Shown here: positions 7,504 through 16,020 of the stretch, piece by piece
Numbering within the stretch: the stretch's first letter is position 1
How the letters are laid out: the number at the start of each line of letters is the position of its first letter
From: Bradyrhizobium cenepequi
GTDB taxonomy: Bacteria; Pseudomonadota; Alphaproteobacteria; Rhizobiales; Xanthobacteraceae
NCBI RefSeq assembly: GCF_020329485.1
Contig: NZ_JAGKJI010000009.1
Coordinates: forward strand, 62,001-126,000
Reading direction: 5' to 3'
DNA length: 64,000 nucleotides
Notes under the pieces: model-generated
Told to the model about the DNA's origin: nothing
What the model saw: only the letters and a program-made list of their open reading frames with translations
Databases searched by the model: none
Made by a program: the position numbers and the translations under genes

Positions 7504-7793
7504 CGCTCCGCAAGACTGAAAATCTGCTACGTGGCGACCGCACGCCGGCGTATGTCAACCGCGAGACCGGCGCGGCGGAATTGCTAATCTCGCCTGACAC
7601 TTGGGACCAATGGGTGAAGGAAGGCCGGCTGCCGCCGCCGTGCGATGCGTTCCCATCCGGAGCGCCGCGCTGGCGTTGGGCCGACGTCGACCGTAAGCTA
7701 TCAGGAAAGCAGGCCGCGGACACGACAGATGCCGCGATCACAGGGGCAATGAACTTTGGCAAAAAGTCGGGAAACAGGCGTTCCGCTGCCTGA
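7500..7793 (+). CDS. xis: Excisionase-like DNA-binding protein
   Basis: A 97-residue protein, GTG 7500. The segment YVNRETGAAELLISPDTWDQW followed by VKEGRLPPPCDAF and RWRWADVD matches the winged-helix pattern of AlpA/Xis-type proteins, in which a recognition helix is followed by a Pro-containing wing. It sits immediately before the integrase and overlaps it by 38 bases, the usual place of an excisionase. The role in directing excision is inferred from fold and position. Confidence 0.65.
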   Translation: MTLRKTENLLRGDRTPAYVNRETGAAELLISPDTWDQWVKEGRLPPPCDAFPSGAPRWRWADVDRKLSGKQAADTTDAAITGAMNFGKKSGNRRSAA

Positions 7794-8961
7794 AGGTGTT
7801 GAGAAGGTCACCGTCCGCAAAAAGAGCGGTAAGGTCTACACCTATTACTATTGGAACCCTCACCGCGGCACTGATCGCGAGGGCGAGCGCATGCCGCTTC
7901 CCAACGCCGATAAGAAGCCGGTGGCTTTCTGGAAAGAGGTGGAACGCCGGCAGAAGGAAACGCCGACGGCCTGCCCACCCGGCTCAATCGGAGCCCTGAT
8001 CGAGCGCTATCGGGACAGCGATGAATTCAAACGCTTAGGCGACGGCACCCGGACGAATTACGAAGTGCACATGCGGCGCTTCGAGGACCGCGAGACTTGG
8101 GGCTTGGTAGCCGTCAACGATCTAACGCCGCTCGCCGTGCAGACCGCGCGCGACGCGATGAAGGAAACGCCGGTCATGGCGAACCAGATGCTTTCCGTCG
8201 GGCGCACCATCTGGGATTGGGCTATCCCGCTGGACCTCGCCAAACTCAATCCGTTCGACAAGGTGAAAGACCTCGAAATTCCCGATCGCGGTCATGTGCC
8301 TTGGCCGGCGTGGGTTGTCGAATACGTGCGGCTGCACGCGTGGCCTGATCTTGTCCGGATGGAGCGGCTTGGCATCATGACATGCCAGCGCGGCAGCGAC
8401 CTAATCCGCATGGGGCCGGAATTTCGCGAGCACAATGGCATCTGGTGCCGGCCGAAGAAGACGCGGAAGCGCCGCCGGTCCTTCCACATCCCGCTGTCGA
8501 CCACTGACGCGCTCGAATTGGATCGATGGGCCGAAACGCCGGTCACCTACACCAATTCGCGCTGGCTCAAACCGATCGACCGATTCCGAGATGACCTGTA
8601 CCTCTATTCGCCCAAGGGAGCGCAGTACACCGCCGACGGGTTGCGGGCGCGCTGGGGCCGCTGGCTCGCCGACACCCCGGAAGGCAAGCAGCTATGCAAG
8701 CGCTGGAAGGAATGGGTTGCCGCCCAGGTGAAAAAATACGATTGGGATATCGACCCCGAGGAAAAGGACCATCCGACCATCCACGGCCTACGCGGTACCG
8801 GCATCCTCGCCCGAGCCGAGCAAGGCTATGACGTTGACCAGATCGCGAACGACATCGGCATGTCCCGCCAGAACGTCGAACACTACATGCGGTTCCGAGA
8901 TCAGATGAAGGTTGGTGCCGACGGTCAAAACCGACTGAGGCTTGTGAAGGATTCAGGTTAG
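7756..8961 (+). CDS. int: Tyrosine recombinase (integrase)
   Basis: A 401-residue integrase that should catalyse integration and excision of the element. The catalytic set is visible: Arg212 in CQRGSDL, His343-x-x-Arg346 in HGLRGT and the nucleophile Tyr377 in VEHYMRF. Residues ~75-170 form the core-binding SAM-like domain and the N-terminal ~60 residues an arm-binding-like region with a GKVYTYYYW strand pattern. The start is TTG 7756, inside the preceding gene. It is the last gene of the element and its 3' end lies ~90 bases from the broken tRNA-Gln, which fits an att site next to int. Confidence 0.9.
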   Translation: MAKSRETGVPLPEGVEKVTVRKKSGKVYTYYYWNPHRGTDREGERMPLPNADKKPVAFWKEVERRQKETPTACPPGSIGALIERYRDSDEFKRLGDGTRTNYEVHMRRFEDRETWGLVAVNDLTPLAVQTARDAMKETPVMANQMLSVGRTIWDWAIPLDLAKLNPFDKVKDLEIPDRGHVPWPAWVVEYVRLHAWPDLVRMERLGIMTCQRGSDLIRMGPEFREHNGIWCRPKKTRKRRRSFHIPLSTTDALELDRWAETPVTYTNSRWLKPIDRFRDDLYLYSPKGAQYTADGLRARWGRWLADTPEGKQLCKRWKEWVAAQVKKYDWDIDPEEKDHPTIHGLRGTGILARAEQGYDVDQIANDIGMSRQNVEHYMRFRDQMKVGADGQNRLRLVKDSG

Positions 8962-8980
8962 AGGGTTTTGCAAAAACCTC
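8961..8980. repeat. Palindrome just downstream of integrase
   Basis: GAGGGTTTTG followed directly by CAAAAACCTC is a 20-base palindrome with one mismatch and no loop, starting at the integrase stop. A related TTGCAAAAC lies at 9020-9028. Without a loop it is a poor terminator. A recombinase or excisionase binding site near the att core is more likely, but this is inference. Confidence 0.4.
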
Positions 8981-9052
8981 AGAGAGGCCCGGAAATAGGC
9001 GGTTGTAAAATGGGGCTGATTGCAAAACTACGTTAGGAATATCAATTAGATA

Positions 9053-9090
9053 GGCCAAAAACCGATGTGCTACCGTTACACCATTCCCCA
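9053..9090 (-). other. 5' half of a tRNA-Gln(UUG)-like gene at the element junction
   Basis: Read on the minus strand from 9090, the sequence begins TGGGGAATGG, followed by a D-arm GTGTAACGGTAGCAC and the anticodon-stem start TCGGT with loop TTTTGG. This corresponds to tRNA positions 1 to about 38 with anticodon UUG. After the anticodon loop the match stops: no complementary stem strand, T-arm or CCA follows. The break is best explained by integration of the element in the anticodon loop. The 3' half should lie at the other end of the element, outside the window. The tRNA identity is read by eye. Confidence 0.6.
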
Positions 9091-9325
9091 AGAATTGCTC
9101 AACGGCATCAATAGTTTAAGTCTATGACCGGAGCAATTGGCAGCGGGCGGGATGGCAGATGGCCGCCTCGCTACGGGTCTTTCTACTGTTCGGTCCGGGC
9201 CTTGGCAAGCGCGTATGGCGAGTGTTCCCGGGCAAAAAATGCAGCTCGTATCGCGCGCGGCCGGCTCCGCCCCGCCGCCGTCAACGTGGCCGGCAGCGCC
9301 AGCCGCCATGCCTGTGCTCGCCCAA

Positions 9326-9823
9326 TCAATCCTCCACGCGTGTCTTCGGACGCAAGGAGAGCCGCATACGCAGCGGCTGCGGCATGTCGAGCGGGGTGCT
9401 GCCGACGCCGTCCCCGATCAGAAGCGCGGATAGATCATGCGAAGCGTCATCGTCGAGACCTTCCAACTCGATGCGCTGGACCTTGCCATCGGGCATCGCC
9501 CATACGCGCACGACAATCGACGGAGGCGCCGTCCCGGCATCAGGTGCACGCTTTGCGATCGCGTCATGGAAGCGGCGCGCCGGTGTCGTGTCCGACGCGA
9601 GCCGCTCCTGCAAGCGAAGCTGCAGGCGCTTGGCGAAGTCCTGCCACGCCGCCGGCGCTGGGGCCGCATTCAGCCAGCCGTCCACGTCGGGCGCGGCCCT
9701 GGCCGAGGTTGACTCAGCCGCGAGCAAGACGGCAAGCGCGCCGAGCGCCGCGCCGATCCCGCGCGCACGTTGTCGCCAACAGATGCGGCCTCGGCCGGGA
9801 TGGATCGCGGGCTTCATCCGCAT
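9326..9823 (-). CDS. Periplasmic protein with TonB-C-terminal-like domain
   Basis: A 165-residue protein with a basic N-terminus, a hydrophobic signal segment (IGAALGALAVLLAA) and a likely cleavage after SARA. Residues ~60-160 form a TonB-C-terminal-like domain: WQDFAKRLQLRL, then VVRVWAMPDGKVQRIEL and a closing MPQPLRMRLSLRPK. It shares this pattern with proteins at 14771, 20443 and 23929. It lacks the Pro-rich linker of a full TonB. Last gene of the export operon, 9 bases after the YbjN-like gene. It may bind a partner at the outer membrane without energy coupling; this is inference. Confidence 0.6.
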   Translation of the reverse strand: MRMKPAIHPGRGRICWRQRARGIGAALGALAVLLAAESTSARAAPDVDGWLNAAPAPAAWQDFAKRLQLRLQERLASDTTPARRFHDAIAKRAPDAGTAPPSIVVRVWAMPDGKVQRIELEGLDDDASHDLSALLIGDGVGSTPLDMPQPLRMRLSLRPKTRVED

Positions 9824-9832
9824 CTGGCGCGG

Positions 9833-10369
9833 CTACTGGACGGTGTGCGGCGCATCGGTCTCGGCGCCGCGGTCGCGCTCGGCGGCCGGGGTCGGCAACA
9901 CGGCGCCGGCAGCGGGCGCATTCGATGCCTTGGCCCTGGCCAGGCTGGCCAGTTCGTCGCGCAGATAGCCGACGAGCTGCTGCACCAGGTGATCCCAGAT
10001 CTCGATCTGGGCGCGCAGGTTGGTCTGCGTCACGCCGCCCGCCACCGAGACGTCGAGCGACAGCGCGAGGAACGGCGGGCTGAGTTGCAGGCGCGCGAAG
10101 CGGCGGGTCGCATTCCAGCGGTTGACCACCTCGAGCGGCAGTTCGCCCTGCACCTGCAGCACGGCGATCAGGGCGACATCGAGGAAGCCCTGCTCTTCGC
10201 CGCCGATCCGGTTGCCGGGGCGGACGTCGAACGCGAGCCCGTTGGTCGCGGAGCGCAGATACGAGAGGCCCGCGACCGGATCGGTCAGGGTCTCGACGCG
10301 ATAGCCGGCGAGTTGAAACAGATCGCGCAGGCTCTCGAGGGTCAGCTTGGTGATCGTGGCATCGGACAT
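9833..10369 (-). CDS. YbjN-domain protein
   Basis: A 178-residue cytoplasmic protein resembling the YbjN/type III chaperone-like family: a helical start (LRDLFQLAGYRVETL), a central beta segment, RRFARLQLSPPFLALSLDVSVAGG and a C-terminal helix (LVQQLVGYLRDELASLA). I chose ATG 10369 because GGAG lies 8 bases upstream. A low-complexity Ala/Pro tail follows. Chaperone-like binding of an exported or membrane partner is a reasonable guess given the operon. Confidence 0.6.
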   Translation of the reverse strand: MSDATITKLTLESLRDLFQLAGYRVETLTDPVAGLSYLRSATNGLAFDVRPGNRIGGEEQGFLDVALIAVLQVQGELPLEVVNRWNATRRFARLQLSPPFLALSLDVSVAGGVTQTNLRAQIEIWDHLVQQLVGYLRDELASLARAKASNAPAAGAVLPTPAAERDRGAETDAPHTVQ

Positions 10370-10448
10370 TGGAAAACTCCGTAGGCTTGTGGGTGATGGG
10401 ATCGTCAATCGCAGCGGAATGCCGATGGCTTGTGTTGCGTCATCGGCA

Positions 10449-11195
10449 TCAGAAGGCGGCGCTGGCGGGCAGGACGCGCGAGGGCCATGGCGCGGCCTCC
10501 GGCGAGCGGGCCGATCGCGCCTGCGCGATCATGGCGCGCACCGCCTGCGCCAGCTCGGGCAGAATCAGATCCGTCAGGCAATCGCAGGCGGCGATGCCGA
10601 TGCCGACGTGGCGCGTGGTGGTGCGGACCGGCGCACCCGCTGGCCCGGCGGGGAGAACAAGACCGGAGCGGCCGGCGGCGAGGTCGGCGGCAAACTGGGC
10701 CTCGATCCGCAGCACCGGCGGAGCCGCGTCATCGCCGAGCCGGTCGTTGACGGGCAGATGCGTCAGCGTCGACCGCGCATCCGATATCAGCAGCCGCAGA
10801 TGGCGAACGATCGCCGCGCCCTGCGCCGGAACCTCGTCCAGTCGGATCGTGCTGCCGAGCAACAGATCGGTGTCGAGTGCGAAATGGACGCGATGCCCAT
10901 CGACCGTGGCCGGCAGCACCTTGCGGATCTGCCAGTAAGTCACCTCGCCGAGGCGCGCGTCATCGCCGTTGAGCTGAAGGCTGCACCGGATCACCAGATG
11001 CGTCGGGCCGTCGCCATCGCGCGCGAGCTGATCGCCGAACTGCAGTGAGACCCGGCACCCGGCCGGCAGCACATGGCGCCGCCAGGTCGCAACCACGGCG
11101 CCGCGATAGCCGCCCATCGCGAGCAGCGTCCGGAGCCGGCCGGCGGTCAGCATCAGCTCCGGGGCCGGCGCGGCGATGGGCGGCATGGCGGCCAT
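10449..11195 (-). CDS. Unknown protein of the export operon
   Basis: A 248-residue protein with no signal peptide or membrane helix. The N-terminus (LRTLLAMGGYRGAVVATW) resembles the opening of YbjN-type domains, so it may be a diverged relative of its downstream neighbour. The centre is beta-rich and the C-terminal helix is hydrophobic (LTDLILPELAQAVRAMIAQA). It begins 8 bases after the PpiC stop. Function unknown; position in the operon suggests a cytoplasmic helper. Confidence 0.6.
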   Translation of the reverse strand: MAAMPPIAAPAPELMLTAGRLRTLLAMGGYRGAVVATWRRHVLPAGCRVSLQFGDQLARDGDGPTHLVIRCSLQLNGDDARLGEVTYWQIRKVLPATVDGHRVHFALDTDLLLGSTIRLDEVPAQGAAIVRHLRLLISDARSTLTHLPVNDRLGDDAAPPVLRIEAQFAADLAAGRSGLVLPAGPAGAPVRTTTRHVGIGIAACDCLTDLILPELAQAVRAMIAQARSARSPEAAPWPSRVLPASAAF

Positions 11196-11203
11196 CGCGA
11201 GGG

Positions 11204-12253
11204 CTACCGCGCCGCCGGCGTCGGGCCGCCGAGCAGGCTTGAGAGCGCGAGCTCGTTGATGACGGGCGGGTTCTGCTTCAACAGCTCGGCGAGGTAGGCG
11301 CGGCGCAGCGCCGCCGCGCGCTCGCTGCGCATCTGCTGGGTGAGCGGCTCGCGCACCTCCGGCAAGGTTTTCGTGTAGGCGGCCTTGGTGTCGATCAGCT
11401 TGACGATGTGCCAGCCGTCGTCGAGCCTGATCGGCTCGGCGATCGCGTTCTTGGCGAGCGCCATCACCTGGCTGCGGATTTCCGGCCGGATCTGGGTTTC
11501 CGCCACCCAGCCGAGCGCGCCGCCGGTCTTGGCCTCGCTGGTTTCGTTGGCGAGCGCGGCGAAGTCGGCGCCAGGGGCCTTCAGCTTGCGCTGGAGCTCC
11601 TCGACGGTCCTCTTGGCCTTGTCCTCGGTGGCCCTGTCGGCGTCCTTGGCCACCGCAATGAAGATCTGCGCGAGCTCGAATTGCCGCGGCATCAGGAACG
11701 AGGCGCGGTTGGCGTCATAGACCTTCTGCAAGTCGTCCTCGCTCGGGAAGCTGGACGGCGGGGTGGAGACCTGCTGCAGATAGAGCTCGACCACCGCGCT
11801 CTCGCGCACCCGCTCGAGCTGCTCGGCGATGTTGGGCTTCTGATCCCACTTCTTGGCGGCAACCTCCTGCAGCACCAGACGGTTGGCGAGCATCAAGCGC
11901 ACCGCCTGGCTGAGCAGGTTCGGATCCTGGGTGAATGCGGCGCGTTCGCGTGGCCCGAGCGCGGCGACATAGGCGCGGATCTGGTCCGCCGAGATGTTGG
12001 TGGTGCCGACCCGGGCGATCACGTCGTCGCTGGCAGCGGACTTTGCCGTGGCTGCGCCCTGCGTTGCGGCCGCCTGCTGCGGGGCCGTCGGTGCCGGGGC
12101 CACGGCCTTCGGCTTGGCAACGGCGTGGGCGGGACGCGGCGGCGCCGCCGTCTGGGCGAATGCGGCCAGCGGCAGGCCGGCGAGCGCCGTGGCCATCATC
12201 GACACGCGGAGTGATCGCATCAGGATTGTACCGCGGAGAGGAGCGAGGTTCAT
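11204..12253 (-). CDS. PpiC-type peptidyl-prolyl isomerase (periplasmic)
   Basis: A 349-residue SurA/PpiC-like chaperone. A signal peptide (MATALAGLPLAAFAQ) is followed by an Ala/Pro linker, a SurA-like helical N-domain (~75-180) and a parvulin domain (~185-290) with RQFELAQIFIAV, KTGGALGWV and the GWHIVKLID end. It should help fold or escort outer-membrane or exported proteins of this locus. Its ATG overlaps the upstream stop by 4 bases. A PpiC-type gene is also present in the P. aeruginosa cluster I compare this locus with (recalled). Confidence 0.85.
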   Translation of the reverse strand: MNLAPLRGTILMRSLRVSMMATALAGLPLAAFAQTAAPPRPAHAVAKPKAVAPAPTAPQQAAATQGAATAKSAASDDVIARVGTTNISADQIRAYVAALGPRERAAFTQDPNLLSQAVRLMLANRLVLQEVAAKKWDQKPNIAEQLERVRESAVVELYLQQVSTPPSSFPSEDDLQKVYDANRASFLMPRQFELAQIFIAVAKDADRATEDKAKRTVEELQRKLKAPGADFAALANETSEAKTGGALGWVAETQIRPEIRSQVMALAKNAIAEPIRLDDGWHIVKLIDTKAAYTKTLPEVREPLTQQMRSERAAALRRAYLAELLKQNPPVINELALSSLLGGPTPAAR

Positions 12254-12849
12254 GGTTGTGCCTTCTGGTCGAGGAGCGTGTCGCCGGTGTCCTGGATCTT
12301 GTTCTGGATTTCGACCCGGCGCAGCCCCAGCATCGGCTCGTGCGCGACAATGGTGTCGCCGATCGTGACGCTCTTGTACTGCTTCAGCAGCTCGCGGCCG
12401 GCCTTCAGCATCTGGTCGTTCTTGGCGACGCAGCCCTTGGTCGAGGCCTTGTAGGCGTTGGCCTCGCCTTCGAACCTGGCCCGCGCGGCGTCCTTGTCGC
12501 GGGCGACGGTGGCGGCCTCCTCATAGGCGGCCTTCCATTTCTCCAAGGTCTCGTCGCGTTCGGAAAGCCGCTTGTTGAACTCGTCGACGGCCTCGCGATG
12601 CTGCTTCTCGACCTGGCGCACCTGCGCCTTGGCGGCGTCGACCTGGGCTTTGGCTGCGGCCTTGTCCCGCTCGGCGTCCGCCAGCTTGGCCTGCAGCGCG
12701 GTGCGCTGGTCCTCCAATTGCCGGGTCTGCAGGGTGGCGCTGCGCAGGGCGTCGCGCAGCCGGTCGGTCTCGGCATCGGCGCGGGCGGGTTCGAGGTGCG
12801 ACCACGCCGCGACGGCCGCCAGGGTGAAGGTGAGAATGCGCATTGTCAT
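12250..12849 (-). CDS. Periplasmic coiled-coil protein
   Basis: A 199-residue protein starting at ATG 12849 with a signal peptide (ILTFTLAAVAAW, cleavage near PARA). Residues ~25-130 form a long coiled coil rich in Ala, Lys, Glu and Gln (LADAERDKAAAKAQVDAAKA). A small C-terminal domain with one cysteine follows. It overlaps the isomerase start by 4 bases and begins 2 bases after the porin stop. It could span or organise the periplasm around the ExbB/TonB complex; this is inference. Confidence 0.65.
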   Translation of the reverse strand: MTMRILTFTLAAVAAWSHLEPARADAETDRLRDALRSATLQTRQLEDQRTALQAKLADAERDKAAAKAQVDAAKAQVRQVEKQHREAVDEFNKRLSERDETLEKWKAAYEEAATVARDKDAARARFEGEANAYKASTKGCVAKNDQMLKAGRELLKQYKSVTIGDTIVAHEPMLGLRRVEIQNKIQDTGDTLLDQKAQP

Positions 12850-12851
12850 GA

Positions 12852-14726
12852 TCAGAACTTTGCGTTGAGGTCGACCAGGAGGACGTCGACGGCATAGGGC
12901 GAGCCGGCGATGTTGTTGGCGCTCAGCCAGCGCACCGTCGCCCACACGTTCTCGCTAAGGCCGACATTGCCGCCGAGGAAGTAGCCCTTGAGGTTGGTGC
13001 CGCCGAGCCCGAAATCGGAATCGGCGAAGGCATCGAGCGTCGCGTCCGACTCCAGGTATTTGTAGCCGACATGGAAGTTCCAGTCGGCGAAATGCCTGAT
13101 TTCCCGGTTGCCGACGGTGACGCGGGCCATCCAGCCCATGTCGCCGCCGTTGAACGGGCCGACCGACCCATCCGCGGTGCCGGCGCGGTTGTTGAGGGCG
13201 TAACCGGGGACGTTGGGCAGCTCGCCAAGGCCGGTGCCGGGACCGGTCAGCGCGCGATTGAACGCCGAGTTCCAGACAAACTCGCCGTCGAGCACGATGT
13301 GGAACGGATGGAATTCGCCGAGGTCGAGCGAGGCGCTGGCCACCACCGGCCGGAATTTCTGCACCAGCCCGAAATACTGATAAAGATGGTCCTGGCCAAA
13401 GTTATTATGGATGTCCGAGTAAAGGTTGCGCAACGCCGAGTAGGTGTTGCCCTTCTGGGCAAACAACGGCCGCGACAGGTCCGAGCTGCAGCCGTCCGAA
13501 CTTTGGACGACAACGCAAGGCGTGGAGGCCTGTCCCTGCACGTTCTCGAAATCGTAATAGGCGACGCCGAAGCGGAACTCGCTGACCGGATCGAACCGCA
13601 TCGCGAATCCGCCCTGGGCGCCGAACAGCCACTTGTCATGGCTGGGGAATTTCGAAGTCTCCCACGACGCGTTGTTGATGCCGGCATTGAAGTCGGTGTT
13701 GAAGATCGGGAACGCACCAACCACGCCGAACGCCGTGATGTTCGGAATCACCTCCTGCTTGGCCTGCACGGCGAAGCCGTCGAAGCCGAGCTCGCGGTAC
13801 CAGACCAGATCGGTCGGCGACCAGAACGGATTGTCGAACCGACCGACCTGCGCCACGACATCCTGGCTCGGGAGCTGGTACTTCAGGAAGGCGCGATCGA
13901 GCCAGATCGAATATTTGGAGAAGTTCGAGCCGCTGCCGCCCAGGGTCTGGTTGGTCGAGACCGGCGAGTTGCTCTCGCCGGTCGCGATCCGCAGGCCGGC
14001 CGCGAAGCCGTTGGTGAGGTCGGCATCCATGCCGAGCCGGGCGCGCAGCCGCACCTGGTTGCGATTCTCATAGGTGTTGTATGTCGGGGGAGATAAGGGG
14101 TTAGTAGCGAGCGATGTATCGTAGGGTGAGCCGGTGTTGATGGCGTTGAAATTGATCAGACCCGGATCGTTGCCGGTCGGGAAGAAGCTGCCGGCATAGC
14201 GGGCGCGGACGTCGCCATAGAAGCGGATGCGCTGCGCCCATTCCGGATACTTGCCCGGCGAGGCCCAGTTCTCCTTCTCGGCCTTCGCCATCACCTCTTT
14301 CTTGATGTCGTCACGCAGTTGCCGCTTCACGATCTCCGGCACGTAGGTGACGTGCCGGGTGCCGGGCGGATTGGCCGCCGCCGCGGCCGCGGTCGCCGCC
14401 TTCGCGGCGTCGTCGGCCTTGGCCGTGGCGTCCTTGGCGGCCTGCCGCGACACATAGGCCTCGTCCTCGGCCTGCTTGATCAGCGCCTGCGCGTCATCCT
14501 CGCTCAGCAGCTTGCGCTTCACCATCAGGTTGAGCAGGTTGACCGTGGCGTTCGGCGAGGTCGGCTTGGCATCCGACACCTTCGGCCGCTTGGACTCCAC
14601 CTTCTTCTCAGGCGCGCCGGCCTGGTCCGCGGGCTGGCCGAGTGCCGGCGCCGCGCAGGACAGCGCCGCCAGCGAGACAGCGAGCAGCAGCGTGCGCCGG
14701 CGTGCACCAAGATTGATCTCAAACAT
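12852..14726 (-). CDS. Putative outer-membrane porin
   Basis: A 624-residue protein starting at ATG 14726 with a purine-rich ribosome site. A signal peptide (LLLAVSLAALSCAAPALG) is followed by a helical Ala/Lys segment (~40-150) and then a beta-barrel with alternating aromatic and polar residues to a C-terminal aromatic (LNAKF), the usual outer-membrane end. It resembles the putative porins of the Porin_5-like type. The helical N-domain may trimerise or bind peptidoglycan. It sits between tonB and the coiled-coil gene, so it may be the outer-membrane target of the TonB proteins here. Confidence 0.75.
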   Translation of the reverse strand: MFEINLGARRRTLLLAVSLAALSCAAPALGQPADQAGAPEKKVESKRPKVSDAKPTSPNATVNLLNLMVKRKLLSEDDAQALIKQAEDEAYVSRQAAKDATAKADDAAKAATAAAAAANPPGTRHVTYVPEIVKRQLRDDIKKEVMAKAEKENWASPGKYPEWAQRIRFYGDVRARYAGSFFPTGNDPGLINFNAINTGSPYDTSLATNPLSPPTYNTYENRNQVRLRARLGMDADLTNGFAAGLRIATGESNSPVSTNQTLGGSGSNFSKYSIWLDRAFLKYQLPSQDVVAQVGRFDNPFWSPTDLVWYRELGFDGFAVQAKQEVIPNITAFGVVGAFPIFNTDFNAGINNASWETSKFPSHDKWLFGAQGGFAMRFDPVSEFRFGVAYYDFENVQGQASTPCVVVQSSDGCSSDLSRPLFAQKGNTYSALRNLYSDIHNNFGQDHLYQYFGLVQKFRPVVASASLDLGEFHPFHIVLDGEFVWNSAFNRALTGPGTGLGELPNVPGYALNNRAGTADGSVGPFNGGDMGWMARVTVGNREIRHFADWNFHVGYKYLESDATLDAFADSDFGLGGTNLKGYFLGGNVGLSENVWATVRWLSANNIAGSPYAVDVLLVDLNAKF

Positions 14727-14770
14727 GTTGTCCCCAGTCCTCTTAGTCCGTTGTGTTTGACAGTGTCGCG

Positions 14771-15520
14771 TCAGCTCGGCCGACGCGCGGTCACGCGCGT
14801 CACCATCGGCATCGGCATATCCTTCGGCGGCGGCTCGCGCAGCGTCAGACCGCCGAGAATGTCGTTGCGTATCAGTGCGTCGAGTTCGGCATCGCCGGTC
14901 GATGGCACGAGCTGAACCCGGTTGATGCGGCCGGTGCTGTCGGCCCACAGGCGGATTTGCACTTCCATCACCGCCCTGCGGGTCCTGTTGTTGGCGCGCA
15001 GCGCGGATTCGATCTGCGCCTGCACCATTGAGGCGTACCAGCCCCAGCGGCTGCCACCGCCACCGCCACCGCCGTAAGGATTGCCGCCCGGCTTGCCGCC
15101 GAGATTGAAGAGATCGCCGGGTCCGGTGGCCTTGGCGTCAAGCGACAGTGGCCCCGGCGGCTCTTCGTTCTTGGCGTCCTTGACCGGCTCGTCCTGCGGC
15201 TTCTCGATCGGCTTTTCTTCCTTGAACTCGGGTTCGGCCATCTTCGGCTGCTCGATCATCTTCTGCTCGGGCGGCGGAGGTGGCGGAGGCGGCGGGGGTG
15301 GTGGTGTGATGTTGACGATCGTGATCTCGCGGACCTGCCGCGGCGGCGGCAGATCGTCCCCGCCGAGCAACCAGTAGCCTGCTCCGCCGAACAGCAAGGC
15401 GATCACCGCAAGCACCGCGCCATAGCGCAGCCCGGGGCTACGGAACACGGAGCCCAGACGCGCGCTCGCCGACGCCGACGGGTCGTCCGGCAGATTCGAA
15501 TCGTCCCGAAGCTTGCTCAC
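14771..15520 (-). CDS. tonB: TonB-family energy transducer
   Basis: A 249-residue TonB with all classic parts: a cytoplasmic N-terminus, one membrane helix (YGAVLAVIALLFGGAGYWLL, ~34-53), a Pro-rich linker with 12 consecutive prolines then Glu/Lys/Pro repeats, a Gly-rich stretch and a C-terminal domain (~160-249) with VQIRLWADSTGRINRVQL and a final MPMPMVTRV. GTG start at 15520 overlaps the upstream stop (GTGA). It should carry proton-motive force from the nearby ExbB/ExbD to an outer-membrane partner. Confidence 0.88.
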   Translation of the reverse strand: MSKLRDDSNLPDDPSASASARLGSVFRSPGLRYGAVLAVIALLFGGAGYWLLGGDDLPPPRQVREITIVNITPPPPPPPPPPPPEQKMIEQPKMAEPEFKEEKPIEKPQDEPVKDAKNEEPPGPLSLDAKATGPGDLFNLGGKPGGNPYGGGGGGGSRWGWYASMVQAQIESALRANNRTRRAVMEVQIRLWADSTGRINRVQLVPSTGDAELDALIRNDILGGLTLREPPPKDMPMPMVTRVTARRPS

Positions 15521-16020
15521 GACACGACCTCGACCTGCCGCAGACCGCGATCCCGCTCGGCGAAATACTGAAAGACGAATTCGACAATCCTTGCGAACTC
15601 CTTCGTCTCCAGCGTCAGCGTCAGGACGGGCATGGCATCTATCTTCAGATGAAAGGTCTCGTCTTCGGCGTTGAACTCGACATAGGCGTCGCGGTCGATC
15701 GACAGGCGCGCCCGGCGGCCGCGCGATAGCGTCGCCAGGAACGGATCATCCTCCAGCTCACCTGCCGTGACGCGGCCGCGCAGTTCACTCGCCAGCTTGA
15801 CCAGAAGCGCTTCGCCCCGGATGGGAAACGGCAGAACGACAGACCTCACGCAATCCCCTCCCTTCACCGTATCGGAAGCAGGGTTATCGGGAGCCGGCCC
15901 GACCAGCCGCAGCCGGACCAGCGCCCGCAGCAGCGTATCGAGCGCACGCTCATAGGCGCGTTTGCGCCGAACGGGCGTGTGAGGGAACGGCGTTGGCAGC
16001 GGGATCGACGATCGCATCAT
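15517..16020 (-). CDS. Unknown protein between exbD and tonB
   Basis: A 167-residue soluble protein with a basic, helical N-terminus (VRRKRAYERALDTLLRALVRL) and a mixed C-terminal domain with TLTLETKEFARIVEFVFQYFAERD. No signal or membrane segment. It overlaps ExbD and TonB by 4 bases on either side, so it is made together with them. The P. aeruginosa cluster has a hypothetical gene in a comparable place (recalled). Function unknown. Confidence 0.6.
   Translation of the reverse strand: MMRSSIPLPTPFPHTPVRRKRAYERALDTLLRALVRLRLVGPAPDNPASDTVKGGDCVRSVVLPFPIRGEALLVKLASELRGRVTAGELEDDPFLATLSRGRRARLSIDRDAYVEFNAEDETFHLKIDAMPVLTLTLETKEFARIVEFVFQYFAERDRGLRQVEVVS

Larger units (their letters stand above)
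1..9052 (+). mobile_element. Right end of an integrative element (prophage-like early region)
   Basis: About 9 kb of co-directional, mostly overlapping small genes encode phage-type recombination functions (ERF, YqaJ exonuclease, NinB-like, HNH), an excisionase-like protein and a tyrosine integrase. The integrase is the last gene and lies next to a broken tRNA-Gln gene, which is the usual layout of an att junction. No structural phage genes are seen, so it may be a prophage whose structural part lies to the left, or another integrative element. The left end is outside the window. The recombination genes are recognised directly; calling it a prophage is inference. Confidence 0.85.
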
